Shown piece after piece: positions 1 through 14,063 of a DNA stretch of 64,000 bases (its first letter is position 1; each line of letters starts with the position of its first letter). Below the pieces are notes generated by a model. That model saw only the letters and a program-made list of their open reading frames with translations. It was not told the DNA's origin and did no database searches. The DNA is from Pseudomonas serboccidentalis (lineage in GTDB: Bacteria; Pseudomonadota; Gammaproteobacteria; Pseudomonadales; Pseudomonadaceae), in the NCBI RefSeq assembly GCF_028830055.1, contig NZ_CP101655.1, forward strand, positions 5,413,976-5,477,975, written 5' to 3'. The translations under genes and the position numbers were made by a program.

Positions 1-19
1 GCTCCTACAGGGGTGTAGG
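1..19. repeat. edge of a REP-like repeat (partial)
   Basis: The first bases (GCTCCTACAGGGGTGTAGG) match the outer edge of the paired REP-like elements found elsewhere in the window, which contain GCTCCTACAG or CTCCTACAG. Only the edge is inside the window, so the family cannot be decided. Confidence 0.4.
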
Positions 20-1654
<1,635 letters not shown>

Positions 1655-1655
<1 letters not shown>

Positions 1656-3466
1656 TAGCGCGGGGTGTCCGGCAGGCGTTGAACCTGACCGTTGACGAAC
1701 TGCGCCCAAGGCAACTGGCGTACCACGCGTTGGGTCTGGGTCATGCCCAGGCTGCCCGACTGACCTTCGATGCGGCTGTCCGGCAGGGCCTTCAACTGAC
1801 CCAGGCGCGGTGCCAGGCGGTAGGCGTCGACACCCATCGCGTACAAACGGCCGAGGCTGCCGGCCGCTTGTGGCCATTGTGCGGTGACTTGTTGGCGCAG
1901 CGGGTCATTGGCTTCGAGCAACCATGGGGTTTCGCAGAAGCGAACGCCGTTCATGTCGTTGTACTGGTTCACATCACCGCTGGCGCTGTAGACGTGAGAG
2001 GTGGCGTAGACCGGAACGTCACCGGCGTACTGGAAGTTCAGGGTCGGCTTGATCTGCTGCGCCTGTTGCGGAGTGGCAGCCAGGAAGATGAATTCGATGT
2101 CCTGACGACGCGAAGGCTGTGCGGCTACGTTGGTGCCGGCGGCATTCTGCAGACTCTTGGCGCGGGCTTCGCTTTGACGCAGCTGGAACATGTCGGCGAT
2201 CTGCTGGGCCAGTTGCACCGGCTGATCGACACGCTCGGTGGCAACGATGCTGCCGCCATTGGCCTGCCAGTCCTGGCTGAACGCACGCAATACGCGGTCG
2301 CCCCATTCGCCCTTCGGCACCATGATCGCTGCGCGGTGCAGGCCGTCGGCACGGGCCCGACGCGAGACTTCGCGGGCTTCGTCTTCAGCGGCCAGACCGA
2401 ACTGGAACAGTTGTGCCGGGCCTTGATCGCCCTCGCTGTAGTTCAGCGCGAGGGTAGTGATCGGCAGTTGCGGGCGAGTGCTCAGTTGTTTGACCAGCGG
2501 TTTTTCCAGCGGGCCGACTACCAATTGCACGCCATCGGCCTGGGCCTTGCGGTAGAACTCGTCCATCGAGGTCAGCTTGGAGCTGTCGTAGAACTCAATG
2601 GCTGGCGGCTTCTGACCGGCCTGTTGCGCCTGGTAGTGCGCCGCCATGAAGCCTTCACGAAGCGCTTTGCCGACCGAAGCCAGCGGGCCGTCTTGCGGCA
2701 GCAGCAGTGCGATCTTGCTCAGGGGCTGGCTGGCCAGTTCCTTGAGTTTGGTCAGCGGCAACGGCAGGTTGATCGCGGCCGGGTGTTTTGGATTCTGCGC
2801 GCGCCAGGCATCGATCGCGGCTTGCTGCTGCTCCAGGGTGCCGGCCGTTTTCACCGCCAGGGCCAGGCCCATCCAGCCACCGAGATCGTCGGCGGTGTTG
2901 GGTTGCAGTTGATCTGTCGGCAGCGAGGCGATCAGGGTCCAGATCGCTTCGTGGTTCTTGCTGGCGGCTTCGCCTTTGAGCATTGGCGCGATAAAGATGC
3001 GCTCGCGAGCGGCTGCCAGGGTCTGGCCGTCGGCTTCCAGCGCGCGGGCATGCACGGTGCCCGTGCGCACCTGCTGCTCTTCCGGCATCTCGCTCAGGTG
3101 TTGCAGGCTCGGATGGCTCAGGGCGGTCAGCGCAGCCTTGGGCTGATTGCGCGTCATCGCCAGTTCAGCAGACAGGGTGCTGGCGAAGATCTGCTGGCCA
3201 GGCTTCAACTGCTCCATCGGCACTTGTTGCAAGATCTGCGCGGACTGGCCGGCGTTGCCTTGGCGATAAGCCAGGTCTGCCGCGCTCAGGCGCAACAGGG
3301 CGGCTTTTTCCGGCGTCTTGGCCTGGGTCGCCTGTTCGAGCAGTTGCTCGATGCTGGCATCCGGAGTCCGTGGAAGTTCGCCAAGGCTGGAGGAAGGGGA
3401 GCTGGCGCAGGCCGCCAGCAAGGCAGCGAAGCAGAGGGCAGTGAACAGCCGCAGGCAAGCGATCAT
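1655..3466 (-). CDS. lpoA: penicillin-binding protein activator LpoA
   Basis: A 603-residue outer-membrane lipoprotein with signal peptide and lipobox LLAAC (Cys20). The N-terminal part (about 30-255) is helical and TPR-like, with repeated Leu/Ala/Gln helices. The C-terminal part (about 256-580) is a periplasmic-binding-protein fold beginning KIALLLPQDGPLASVGKALREG. LpoA reaches through the peptidoglycan to stimulate the bifunctional synthase PBP1A. It is the first gene of the lpoA-yraN-gmhA-dolP group and is divergent from rsmI, the arrangement also seen in enterobacteria. The family and length fit well, so I am confident of the call; which synthase is its partner here is inferred. Confidence 0.92.
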
Positions 3467-3502
3467 GTAAGTGTTCCTGATACTCGATCAAATTAGCGTG
3501 GA

Positions 3503-3645
3503 ATTGTACCCAAGCGCTGGCCGGGGCGCGATGTTACTGGCGTGAAACCGTCAATTTAGCTGAAGCAAATGTTGCGGCATCGCACAAAGACGCGCAAAAC
3601 CGGCGTCGGCCGGAACGCATCGCAAGTCTCGTGACGCGTTACAAT
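3503..3645. promoter_or_regulatory. divergent lpoA / rsmI promoter region
   Basis: The 210-bp gap between the two divergent genes has a TACAAT -10-like hexamer for each direction: 3503-3508 read on the minus strand toward lpoA and 3640-3645 on the plus strand toward rsmI. No strong -35 element stands at the ideal distance for either, so the assignment is tentative. Confidence 0.4.
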
Positions 3646-3676
3646 GCCGGCTTTTACCGATCATGAGGTGTGCGCT

Positions 3677-4549
3677 TTGACTGCTCCAGGTCCTTTGAAT
3701 TCCGCTGCTGGCTCGCTTTATGTGGTGGCGACGCCCATCGGCAACCTGGACGACATCAGCGCCCGGGCCCTGAAAATCCTTCGCGAAGTAGCGCTGATCG
3801 CCGCTGAAGATACGCGTCACTCGGCGCGGTTGATGCAGCACTTCGGGATTGCCACGCCGTTGGCCGCGTGCCATGAGCACAACGAGCGTGATGAAGGTAG
3901 CCGTTTTATTACCCGCTTGCTGGCGGGCGACAACGTTGCGCTGATCTCCGATGCCGGTACCCCGCTGATTTCCGATCCGGGTTATCACCTGGTGCGTCAG
4001 GCGCGGGCGGCAGGGATCAATGTGGTGCCAGTACCGGGTGCCTGTGCGTTGATCGCGGCGTTGTCGGCGGCGGGGCTGCCGTCCGATCGCTTCATCTTTG
4101 AAGGGTTTCTGCCGGCCAAGTCGGTGGGGCGCAAGGCGCGTCTGGAAGCGGTCAAGGAAGAGCCGCGCACGCTGATTTTCTATGAAGCCCCGCATCGCAT
4201 TCTTGAATGCCTGCAGGACATGGAGGCGGTGTTCGGCGGCGAGCGTCAGGCGTTGCTGGCCCGTGAAATCACCAAGACTTTCGAGACGCTTAAAGGTTTG
4301 CCGTTGGCCGAGCTGCGGGCGTTTGTCGAATCCGACAGCAATCAGCAGCGCGGCGAATGCGTGGTGCTGGTGGCCGGCTGGTCCGCGCCGGAGTCCGAAG
4401 ACGCCGTCAGCAGCGAGGCGATGCGCATCCTTGATCTGCTGCTGGAAGAGATGCCGCTCAAGCGTGCCGCGGCGCTGGCTGCGCAAATTACCGGTGAGCG
4501 CAAAAACGTGCTGTACCAGGTCGCACTGGACAAGCAGAAGGGCGAGTAG
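3677..4549 (+). CDS. rsmI: 16S rRNA (cytidine-1402-2'-O)-methyltransferase RsmI
   Basis: RsmI methylates the ribose of C1402 in the decoding centre of 16S rRNA using S-adenosylmethionine. The tetrapyrrole-methylase-type domain shows LYVVATPIGNLDDIS near the N-terminus, AEDTRHSARLMQH, ISDAGTPLISDPGY and the PVPGACALIAALSAAGLP segment. The C-terminal 50 residues form the usual short helical extension. I place the start at the TTG at 3677 (290 residues) because GAGG stands at a normal distance before it and family members begin just before the LYVVATPIGN strand; an upstream ATG at 3644 is the alternative. RsmH, encoded 2.1 kb downstream, modifies the base of the same nucleotide, so both C1402 enzymes flank rnpB-mraZ. 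Confidence 0.93.
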   Translation: MTAPGPLNSAAGSLYVVATPIGNLDDISARALKILREVALIAAEDTRHSARLMQHFGIATPLAACHEHNERDEGSRFITRLLAGDNVALISDAGTPLISDPGYHLVRQARAAGINVVPVPGACALIAALSAAGLPSDRFIFEGFLPAKSVGRKARLEAVKEEPRTLIFYEAPHRILECLQDMEAVFGGERQALLAREITKTFETLKGLPLAELRAFVESDSNQQRGECVVLVAGWSAPESEDAVSSEAMRILDLLLEEMPLKRAAALAAQITGERKNVLYQVALDKQKGE

Positions 4550-4620
4550 CCCGTCGCGCAGACAGGTTTCGCGGCTATTAGCGCTTGTTCTTCGGGCGCT
4601 CTGCCGTTAACCTGCGCGGC

Positions 4621-4974
4621 GGAGAGTCGATCGGACAGTCGCTGCCCTCTATGAAAATTAGGGGGGGGAGGAAAGTCCGGGCTCCATAGGGCGAAGTGCC
4701 AGGTAATGCCTGGGAGGCGTGAGCCTACGGAAAGTGCCACAGAAAATAACCGCCTAAGCGCTTCGGCGCCGGTAAGGGTGAAAAGGTGCGGTAAGAGCGC
4801 ACCGCACGTCTGGCAACAGTTCGTGGCTAGGTAAACCCCACTTGGAGCAAGACCAAATAGGGTCCCAAGGCGTGGCCCGCGCTGGGACCGGGTAGGTTGC
4901 TAAAGATGTCCAGTGATGGCCATCGTAGACGAATGACTGTTCAAGACAGAACCCGGCTTACAGATCGACTCTCC
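4621..4974 (+). ncRNA. rnpB: RNase P RNA (M1 RNA, bacterial class A)
   Basis: This is the catalytic RNA of RNase P, which removes 5' leaders from pre-tRNAs. The ends pair perfectly: GGAGAGTCGATC at 4621-4632 is complementary to GATCGACTCTCC at 4963-4974, forming helix P1. The universally conserved core is present as GAGGAAAGTCCGGGCT near 4669 and its partner ACAGAACCCGGCTTA near 4946-4960, and the AGGGTGAAAAGGTGCGGTAAGAGCGC stretch lies in the middle. The length of about 354 nt fits class A. It lies just after rsmI and before the mraZ promoter, the usual Pseudomonas position. A short T-rich tract follows the 3' end. Confidence 0.97.
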
Positions 4975-4977
4975 ACC

Positions 4978-5273
4978 TTTTTCTTTCCCTGCTTGAATCA
5001 AAGGCATCAGGGCTGTGTATTATCGGCAGGCCTGCGCTAAAGTTCGGCAGCGGCAAATGCAGTAATAGCCATTTCCCACCTTGCTTCAATCAACAGCAGA
5101 AGCGCTTTTGTAATACCGAAAAAATCTTACTCTTAACAAATTACTTTAACTTTCGAGCGCAGCTCTCAGTGCTGCATCAAGTTATTGGTCAAAAGTATCC
5201 GTCAGATTCTCGTTACCCCTCCTTTTAAGCTCCTAAATCTCCGTTCTGTAAGGGTTTTCCTTTAATCCGCGCC
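4978..5273. other. AT-rich spacer between rnpB and the mraZ promoter, no gene seen
   Basis: About 300 bp without a credible reading frame. The part from about 5110 to 5240 is clearly richer in A and T than the surroundings and contains several T-rich runs. I see no repeat or hairpin terminator strong enough to name. Confidence 0.6.
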
Positions 5274-5303
5274 TTGACGGTGTGGTGGGCGCATTCCTAT
5301 AGT
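5274..5303 (+). promoter_or_regulatory. sigma-70 promoter of the dcw cluster (Pmra)
   Basis: TTGACG at 5274-5279 and TATAGT at 5298-5303 are separated by 18 bases, close to the sigma-70 consensus. The predicted transcription start is near 5310, about 68 bases before mraZ. It corresponds in position to the mra promoter that drives the dcw cluster in other bacteria. Confidence 0.75.
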
Positions 5304-5340
5304 GTGCGCAAGTGGCGGAAAGTGGCATGAAGTGGGTTTT
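5301..5340 (+). promoter_or_regulatory. MraZ operator: tandem 10-bp repeats
   Basis: Four consecutive 10-base units begin AGTGT (5301), AGTGG (5311), AGTGG (5321) and AGTGG (5331). MraZ is known to repress its own operon through closely spaced direct repeats of a G-rich pentamer, one helical turn apart, next to the promoter. Here the boxes start inside the -10 element and cover the transcription start, so bound MraZ should block initiation. Confidence 0.7.
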
Positions 5341-5377
5341 TTGAGCTCAAAACGATAAAAATTGGAGAAACGCTGAC

Positions 5378-5833
5378 GTGTTTCGCGGAGCTAACGCTAT
5401 CAGTCTCGATGCAAAGGGCCGTCTCGCCATGCCGAGCCGGTACCGTGACGAGCTCGTTTCGCGTAGTTCCGGCCAATTGATCGTGACCATTGATGCCGTT
5501 GATCCATGCCTGTGTGTCTACCCGCTCGACGAGTGGGAAATTATTGAAACCAAGTTGCGTGCACTCCCTTCGCTTCGCGAAGAGAACCGTCGCCTGCAAC
5601 GTTTATTGATTGGTAATGCCGTCGACCTCGAACTCGATGGCAGTGGTCGTTTTCTGGTTCCACCGCGTCTGCGCGAATACGCCAAGCTGGACAAGCGCGC
5701 GATGCTGGTAGGCCAACTGAACAAGTTCCAACTGTGGGACGAGGATGCATGGAACGCGGTATCTGCCGCTGACCTTGCTGCTATTCAACAACCGGGCGCC
5801 ATGCCTGACGAACTGCGTGATTTGATCCTGTGA
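5378..5833 (+). CDS. mraZ: transcriptional regulator MraZ
   Basis: A 151-residue protein with two AbrB-like domains. The first has [13 protein letters not shown] (about residues 12-24) and the second [18 protein letters not shown] (about 87-104); this internal duplication is the hallmark of MraZ. It forms a ring-shaped oligomer, binds repeats in front of its own gene and represses the dcw cluster. It starts with GTG, with GGAG about ten bases upstream. The stop overlaps the rsmH GTG start (GTGA), so translation is coupled. Confidence 0.96.
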   Translation: MFRGANAISLDAKGRLAMPSRYRDELVSRSSGQLIVTIDAVDPCLCVYPLDEWEIIETKLRALPSLREENRRLQRLLIGNAVDLELDGSGRFLVPPRLREYAKLDKRAMLVGQLNKFQLWDEDAWNAVSAADLAAIQQPGAMPDELRDLIL

Positions 5834-6773
5834 CTATTGATAGCGGCTTTAACCACATCACCGTACTGCTTGACGAAGCCGTCGAGGCTCTCGCCGTACG
5901 TCCTGATGGCTGCTATCTGGACGGTACGTTCGGGCGCGGCGGGCACAGTCGGTTGATCCTCAGCCAGCTCGGGACGGACGGTCGGCTCATCGGATTCGAC
6001 AAAGATCCACAAGCGATTGCCACCGGGCAAACGCTAGCGGCCGAAGACGGCCGCTTTGTCGTTGTGCAGCGCAGCTTTGCCGAGCTGGGTTCGGAAGTGG
6101 CCGAGCGCGGTCTGGCCGGCAAGGTCAGCGGGATCCTGCTGGATCTGGGCGTGTCTTCGCCGCAGCTTGACGACGCCGAGCGCGGCTTCAGTTTTCTCAA
6201 CGACGGCCCGCTGGACATGCGCATGGATCCGTCCCGAGGCATCAGCGCCGCCGAATTCGTCAACACCGCACCGGTGGAAGAAATCGCCCGGGTGTTCAAG
6301 GAATACGGCGAAGAACGTTTCTCCGGCCGGATGGCCCGTGCCGTGGCCGAGCGCCGCGATATCAAACCGTTCGAGCGCACCGCCGACCTGGCCGAAGTCT
6401 TGAAAGTCGCCAACCCGGCGTGGGAGAAGGGCAAGAACCCGGCTACCCGTGCGTTCCAGGGTTTGCGCATTCACGTCAACAACGAACTGGGCGATCTGGA
6501 AACCGGCCTCGAAGCCGCGCTGGATGCGCTGGAGGTGGGTGGCCGTCTGGTGGTCATCAGCTTCCACTCGCTGGAAGACCGCATCGTCAAGCTGTTCATG
6601 CGCAAGCTGGTGAAAGGCGAAGCCGACAACTTGCCGCGCAATCTGCCGGTTCGCCACGTGGCGTTCGAACCGAAAATCAAGATCCATGGCAAAGCGCAGA
6701 CGGCCTCCGACGCCGAACTCAAAGCCAACCCACGTTCCCGTAGCGCTGTCATGCGTGTCGCGGAGAAGTTGCG

Positions 6774-6777
<4 letters not shown>
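5830..6777 (+). CDS. rsmH: 16S rRNA (cytosine-1402-N4)-methyltransferase RsmH
   Basis: A 315-residue S-adenosylmethionine-dependent methyltransferase (older name MraW). The N-terminus [13 protein letters not shown] leads into the SAM site [13 protein letters not shown] near residue 34, and [22 protein letters not shown] and [10 protein letters not shown] are family signatures. It adds a methyl group to N4 of C1402 of 16S rRNA, the same nucleotide that RsmI methylates on the ribose. The GTG start overlaps mraZ by 4 bases and the stop overlaps ftsL by 4 bases. Confidence 0.96.
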
Positions 6778-8805
<2,028 letters not shown>

Positions 8806-8806
<1 letters not shown>

Positions 8807-10269
8807 TGTCTCTGAGTCTGAACAAGATATTTCCCCACGCCGGCCACGATCTGTTGATCCGTGAATTGGCGCTGGACAGCCGCAACGTACGCGCCGGTGA
8901 TTTGTTCCTCGCCGTGCCGGGCGGCAAATTCGATGGCCGTGCGCACATCGCCGATGCCTTGCAGCGCGGCGCGGCGGCGGTTGCCTACGAAGTGGAAGGC
9001 GCCACCGTGCTGCCGATCACCGAAGTGCCGTTGATTCCGGTCAAGGGTCTGGCTGCGCAGCTGTCCGACATTGCCGGGCGTTTTTATGGCGAGCCGAGTC
9101 GTCACCTGAACCTGGTCGGCGTCACAGGCACCAACGGCAAAACCAGCGTGACCCAACTGGTCGCGCAGGCACTGGATCTGCTCGGTCAGCATTGCGGCAT
9201 TGTCGGGACTCTGGGTTCCGGCTTCTATGGCGCGCTGCAAAGCGGTCTGCACACCACGCCGAACCCGATTGCCGTGCAAGCCACCCTGGCCGACCTGAAA
9301 AAGGCCGGGGCCAAAGCCGTGGCCATGGAAGTTTCGTCCCACGGTCTGGATCAGGGCCGGGTCACCGCGTTGGCGTTCGACGTGGCGGTGATGACCAACC
9401 TGTCCCGCGATCACCTGGATTATCACGGCACCATGCAAGCGTACGCCGAGGCCAAGGCCAAGCTGTTCGCCTGGAATGACTTGAAGTGCCGGGTGGTCAA
9501 CCTCGACGACGATTTCGGCCGGCAACTGGCCGCTGAAAAACGTGACTCGCGTCTGATCAGCTACAGCCTGCTCGACAGCAGCGCCTACCTTTATTGCCGT
9601 GAAGCGCAGTTCGATGATCACGGCGTGCGCGCCACGCTGGTCACGCCACAAGGCGAGCATCATCTGCGCAGCACACTGCTCGGCCGTTTCAATCTGAGCA
9701 ACGTGCTGGCAGCCGTCGGCGCCTTGCTCGGTCTGGACTATGCCCTCGACGAAATTCTCAAGGTGCTGCCGAAACTCGAAGGCCCGGCCGGACGCATGCA
9801 GCGTCTGGGTGGCGGTACTCAGCCGCTGGTGGTGGTCGATTACGCCCACACCCCGGATGCCCTGGAAAAAGTTCTGACCGCGCTGCGCCCACACGTCAAA
9901 GGCCAGTTGCTGTGCCTGTTCGGCTGCGGCGGTGACCGCGATCGTGGCAAGCGTCCGCTGATGGCCGAAGTGGTCGAGCGTCTGGCTGACCGCGTACTGG
10001 TCACCGATGACAACCCGCGCACGGAAGATCCGGCGCAGATTTTCGATGACATCCGCGCAGGCTTCACCGCTGTGGATAAAGTCACCTTCGTTGCCGGTCG
10101 TGGTCAGGCGATTGCCCAGTTGATCGCCGGTGCTTCGGCGGATGACGTGATTGTCCTGGCCGGTAAAGGCCACGAGGACTATCAGGAAATCAACGGCGAG
10201 CGTCACGATTTCTCCGATCTGGTCGAAGCCGATCATGCCCTCACTGCATGGGAGGTGGCCCATGCTTAA
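8806..10269 (+). CDS. murE: UDP-MurNAc-tripeptide synthetase MurE
   Basis: A 487-residue Mur ligase that adds meso-diaminopimelate to UDP-MurNAc-L-Ala-D-Glu. The ATP-binding loop GVTGTNGKTSV lies near residue 105, and DNPRTEDP in the C-terminal domain is the motif that selects diaminopimelate rather than lysine. The ATG shares one base with the ftsI stop codon, and the gene overlaps murF by 8 bases. Confidence 0.97.
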
Positions 10270-11629
10270 GGCCCTGACATTGAGCGAACTGAGCAACGTG
10301 CTCGACGCACGTCTGGTCAGCAGCGATGCCAGTTTCGACGGCGTCAGCATCGACAGCCGCGCGATCAAGCCCGGGCAGTTGTTCATTGCCCTGACCGGTC
10401 CGCGTTTCGACGGTCATGACTACCTGAACGAGGTTGCCGGCAAAGGCGCCGTCGCGGCGCTGGTCGAGCGCGAAGTGCCCGACAGCACCTTGCCGCAATT
10501 GCTGGTCAAGGATACCCGTCAGGCCCTCGGCCAGTTGGGGGCGTTGAACCGTGCCGCGTTCACACAGCCGGTCGCTGCCATCACCGGCTCCAGCGGCAAG
10601 ACCACGGTCAAGGAGATGCTGGCGAGCATCCTGCGTACGCGTGGGCCGGTACTCGCTACCCGTGGCAACCTGAACAATGATCTGGGCGCACCGCTGACCC
10701 TGCTCGAACTGGCCCCGGAACATACCGCGGCCGTGATCGAACTGGGTGCCTCGCGCCTGGGCGAAATCGCCTACACCGTCGGGTTGACCCGGCCGCATGT
10801 GGCGATTCTGAACAATGCCGGCACCGCACACGTCGGTGAATTCGGCGGCCCGGAAAAAATCGTCGAAGCCAAAGGCGAGATCATCGACGGGCTGGCGGCG
10901 GATGGCGTTGCCGTGCTCAACCTCGACGACAAGGCCTTCGGTATCTGGAAGACCCGCGCCGGCGCACGCAAGGTGCTGACCTTCTCCCTGAGCAATTCTC
11001 AGGCAGATTTCTACGCCAGTGACCTGAGCACCGACGCCCGTGGTTGCCCGGCCTTCAAACTGCATACACCTGAAGGTGTCGAGCACGTTCAGTTGAACCT
11101 GCTCGGCACGCATAACGTCGCCAACGCCATGGCTGCTGCCGCTGCCGCTCACGCCTTGGGCGTGTCGCTGTTCGGCATTGCCACCGGGCTTGGCGCCGTG
11201 CAACCGGTCAAGGGTCGCACCGTCGCGCAACTGGCGAGAAACGGCATGCGCGTGATCGATGACACTTACAACGCAAACCCCACCTCCATGTGCGCTGCCG
11301 TTGATATACTCGCCGGCTTTTCCGGCCGCACCGTCCTGGTGCTCGGAGATATCGGCGAGTTGGGCGACTGGGCGGAGCAGGGGCACCGCGACGTGGGCGA
11401 GTACGCCCGGGGCAAGGTTTCCGCGCTTTACGCGGTCGGACCGAACATGGTTCACGCCGTAAACGCATTCGGTAAAGAGGCGCATCACTTCGGCACGCAA
11501 GCCGAACTGATCCAGGCCCTCGACGCCGAGCAGGACACAAACACCACCATTTTGATCAAGGGTTCGCGCAGTGCAGCGATGGAAAACATCGTTGCGGCTC
11601 TGTGCGGGTCCAGTCTGGAGAAACATTAA
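10262..11629 (+). CDS. murF: UDP-MurNAc-tripeptide-D-Ala-D-Ala ligase MurF
   Basis: A 455-residue Mur ligase that joins D-Ala-D-Ala to the UDP-MurNAc-tripeptide and so completes the cytoplasmic pentapeptide precursor. The ATP loop is [11 protein letters not shown], followed by [16 protein letters not shown] and the Mur-ligase signature [12 protein letters not shown] start it at the ATG at 10262, which overlaps the murE end by 8 bases and gives the family N-terminus [14 protein letters not shown]; upstream codons to 10151 lie within murE. Its TAA shares a base with the mraY ATG. Confidence 0.96.
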   Translation: MLKALTLSELSNVLDARLVSSDASFDGVSIDSRAIKPGQLFIALTGPRFDGHDYLNEVAGKGAVAALVEREVPDSTLPQLLVKDTRQALGQLGALNRAAFTQPVAAITGSSGKTTVKEMLASILRTRGPVLATRGNLNNDLGAPLTLLELAPEHTAAVIELGASRLGEIAYTVGLTRPHVAILNNAGTAHVGEFGGPEKIVEAKGEIIDGLAADGVAVLNLDDKAFGIWKTRAGARKVLTFSLSNSQADFYASDLSTDARGCPAFKLHTPEGVEHVQLNLLGTHNVANAMAAAAAAHALGVSLFGIATGLGAVQPVKGRTVAQLARNGMRVIDDTYNANPTSMCAAVDILAGFSGRTVLVLGDIGELGDWAEQGHRDVGEYARGKVSALYAVGPNMVHAVNAFGKEAHHFGTQAELIQALDAEQDTNTTILIKGSRSAAMENIVAALCGSSLEKH

Positions 11630-12711
11630 TGCTGCTGCTGCTAGCGGAGTATCTGCAACAGTTCTACAAAGGCTTCGCGGTCTTCCAGTACCTGACCCTG
11701 CGCGGGATCCTCGGTGTGCTGACTGCGCTGGTCTTGTCGCTGTGCTATGGCCCGTGGATGATCCGCACCCTGCAGAAGCGTCAGATCGGCCAGTCCGTTC
11801 GCAATGACGGCCCGCAATCGCACCTGTCCAAGTCGGGTACACCGACCATGGGCGGCGCACTGATTCTGTCCTCCATCGGTGTCAGCACCCTGCTGTGGGC
11901 TGACCTGAGCAACCGCTACGTGTGGGTCGTATTGTTGGTGACCCTGCTGTTCGGCGCCATCGGCTGGGTCGACGACTACCGCAAGGTGATCGAGAAGAAC
12001 TCCCGTGGCCTGCCAAGCCGCTGGAAATATTTCTGGCAATCGGTGTTTGGTCTGGGCGCGGCGATCTTCCTTTATATGACCGCTACCACGCCGGTGGAAA
12101 CCACGCTGATCCTGCCGATGCTCAAGGACTACAGCATTCCGCTGGGTGCCGGTTTCATCGTGCTGACCTACTTCGTGATCGTCGGTTCGAGCAATGCGGT
12201 CAACCTGACTGACGGCCTCGACGGCCTGGCAATCATGCCAACCGTGATGGTCGGCGGTGGCCTGGGCATTTTCTGCTACCTGTCGGGTAACGTGAAATTC
12301 GCCGAATACCTGCTGATCCCTTACGTGCCGGGCGCGGGCGAACTGATCGTGTTCTGCGGCGCGTTGATCGGTGCCGGCCTCGGTTTCCTGTGGTTCAACA
12401 CCTATCCGGCGCAAGTGTTCATGGGCGACGTCGGTGCACTGGCGCTGGGCGCGGCACTGGGCACCATCGCGGTGATAGTGCGTCAGGAAATCGTGCTGTT
12501 CATCATGGGCGGTGTGTTCGTGATGGAAACCCTGTCCGTGGTTATCCAGGTTGCTTCCTTCAAGCTGACCGGTCGCCGTGTGTTCCGCATGGCACCGATT
12601 CACCACCACTTTGAACTCAAGGGCTGGCCCGAGCCACGCGTGATCGTCCGTTTCTGGATCATCACCGTGATTCTCGTGCTGATCGGCCTTGCCACCCTGA
12701 AGCTGAGGTAG
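11629..12711 (+). CDS. mraY: phospho-MurNAc-pentapeptide transferase MraY
   Basis: This 360-residue polytopic membrane enzyme transfers phospho-MurNAc-pentapeptide to undecaprenyl phosphate, making lipid I. About ten membrane segments can be counted. Catalytic and signature motifs are present: [21 protein letters not shown], and the C-terminal [15 protein letters not shown]. The start at 11629 (TAATG overlap with murF) gives the standard N-terminus [13 protein letters not shown]; a GTG at 11602 would extend into murF. Confidence 0.97.
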   Translation: MLLLLAEYLQQFYKGFAVFQYLTLRGILGVLTALVLSLCYGPWMIRTLQKRQIGQSVRNDGPQSHLSKSGTPTMGGALILSSIGVSTLLWADLSNRYVWVVLLVTLLFGAIGWVDDYRKVIEKNSRGLPSRWKYFWQSVFGLGAAIFLYMTATTPVETTLILPMLKDYSIPLGAGFIVLTYFVIVGSSNAVNLTDGLDGLAIMPTVMVGGGLGIFCYLSGNVKFAEYLLIPYVPGAGELIVFCGALIGAGLGFLWFNTYPAQVFMGDVGALALGAALGTIAVIVRQEIVLFIMGGVFVMETLSVVIQVASFKLTGRRVFRMAPIHHHFELKGWPEPRVIVRFWIITVILVLIGLATLKLR

Positions 12712-12716
12712 AACGA

Positions 12717-14063
12717 GTGTCTCTGATCGCTTCTGACCACTTCCGCATCGTTGTCGGCCTCGGCAAGAGCGGCATGTCCCTGGTTCGCTTCCTGGCGAAC
12801 CGGGGCGTGTCGTTTGCCGTCGCCGATACGCGGGACAATCCACCGGAACTGGCCACGCTCAAGCGTGACTATCCGCACGTGGAAGTGCGTTGTGGCGAGC
12901 TGGACGTCGAATTCCTGTGCCGTGCCGACGAGCTCTACGTGAGCCCCGGCCTGGCGCTGGCGACCCCGGCCCTGCAAGCCGCTGCGGCCCGTGGCGTGAA
13001 AATGTCCGGCGACATCGAGCTGTTCGCGCGTAACGCACGGGCGCCGATCGTGGCCATTACCGGTTCCAACGCGAAAAGCACCGTCACCACCCTGGTCGGC
13101 GAGATGGCGGCTGCGGCCGGCAAACGCGTCGCGGTGGGCGGCAACCTCGGTACGCCGGCGCTTGAGTTGCTCAGCGACGACGTCGAGCTGTACGTGATGG
13201 AGCTGTCGAGCTTCCAGCTGGAAACCACCGACCAGCTCAACGCCGAAGTGGCCACCGTACTCAACATCAGCGAAGACCACATGGACCGCTACAGCGGCCT
13301 GCCGGCGTACCACCTGGCCAAGCACCGGATTTTCCGTGGGGCGAAGCAGTTCGTGGTCAACCGCCAGGACGCGCTCAGCCGTCCGTTGATCGGCGAAGGT
13401 CAGCCATGCTGGACCTTCGGTCTGAACAAGCCGGATTTCAAAGCCTTCGGCCTGCGTGAAGAAAACGGCGAGAAATACCTGGCCTTCGAATTCCAGAACC
13501 TGATGCCGGTGCGCGAACTGAAAGTGCGCGGTGCGCACAACCAGGCCAACGCCCTCGCGGCGCTGGCGCTCGGTCATGCGGTCGGTCTGCCGTTCGACGC
13601 CATGCTGGATGCGCTGCGCAACTTCACCGGCCTCGAACATCGCTGCCAGTGGGTTCGTGATCTGGACGGCGTCGGCTACTACAACGATTCCAAGGCCACC
13701 AACGTCGGTGCGGCGCTCGCGGCTATCGAAGGCCTGGGTGCGGACATCGACGGCAAGGTCATTCTGATCGCCGGTGGCGACGGCAAAGGCGCCGAGTTCA
13801 ACGACTTGCGTGATCCGGTGGCGGCCAACTGCCGCGCCGTGATCCTGATGGGTCGTGATTCCGACAAGATCGGCGCCGCCATCGGCGACGCTGTGCCGCT
13901 GATTCGCGCCACGTCGCTGGTCGACGCCGTCGAGCAATGCCGTGCGGTCGCCCAACCAGGTGACGTGGTGCTGCTGTCGCCGGCCTGCGCCAGTTTCGAC
14001 ATGTTCAAGAATTACGAAGACCGTGGTCACCAGTTCGTCCGCGCCGTGGAGGATCTGGCATGA
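12717..14063 (+). CDS. murD: UDP-MurNAc-L-alanine:D-glutamate ligase MurD
   Basis: A 448-residue Mur ligase that adds D-glutamate. The N-terminal Rossmann-like domain begins IVVGLGKSGMSLVRFL and is followed by the central ATP domain. The P-loop reads GSNAKSTVT rather than the usual GTNGKST; the catalytic Lys-Ser-Thr is kept. NISEDHMDRY and YYNDSKATN are further Mur signatures. It starts with GTG, 5 bases after mraY, and overlaps ftsW by 4 bases. Confidence 0.96.
   Translation: MSLIASDHFRIVVGLGKSGMSLVRFLANRGVSFAVADTRDNPPELATLKRDYPHVEVRCGELDVEFLCRADELYVSPGLALATPALQAAAARGVKMSGDIELFARNARAPIVAITGSNAKSTVTTLVGEMAAAAGKRVAVGGNLGTPALELLSDDVELYVMELSSFQLETTDQLNAEVATVLNISEDHMDRYSGLPAYHLAKHRIFRGAKQFVVNRQDALSRPLIGEGQPCWTFGLNKPDFKAFGLREENGEKYLAFEFQNLMPVRELKVRGAHNQANALAALALGHAVGLPFDAMLDALRNFTGLEHRCQWVRDLDGVGYYNDSKATNVGAALAAIEGLGADIDGKVILIAGGDGKGAEFNDLRDPVAANCRAVILMGRDSDKIGAAIGDAVPLIRATSLVDAVEQCRAVAQPGDVVLLSPACASFDMFKNYEDRGHQFVRAVEDLA

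Noticed and set aside
4621..4974. Frames overlapping the RNase P RNA
   Set aside because: The sequence is fully explained by the conserved core and end-to-end pairing of RNase P RNA.
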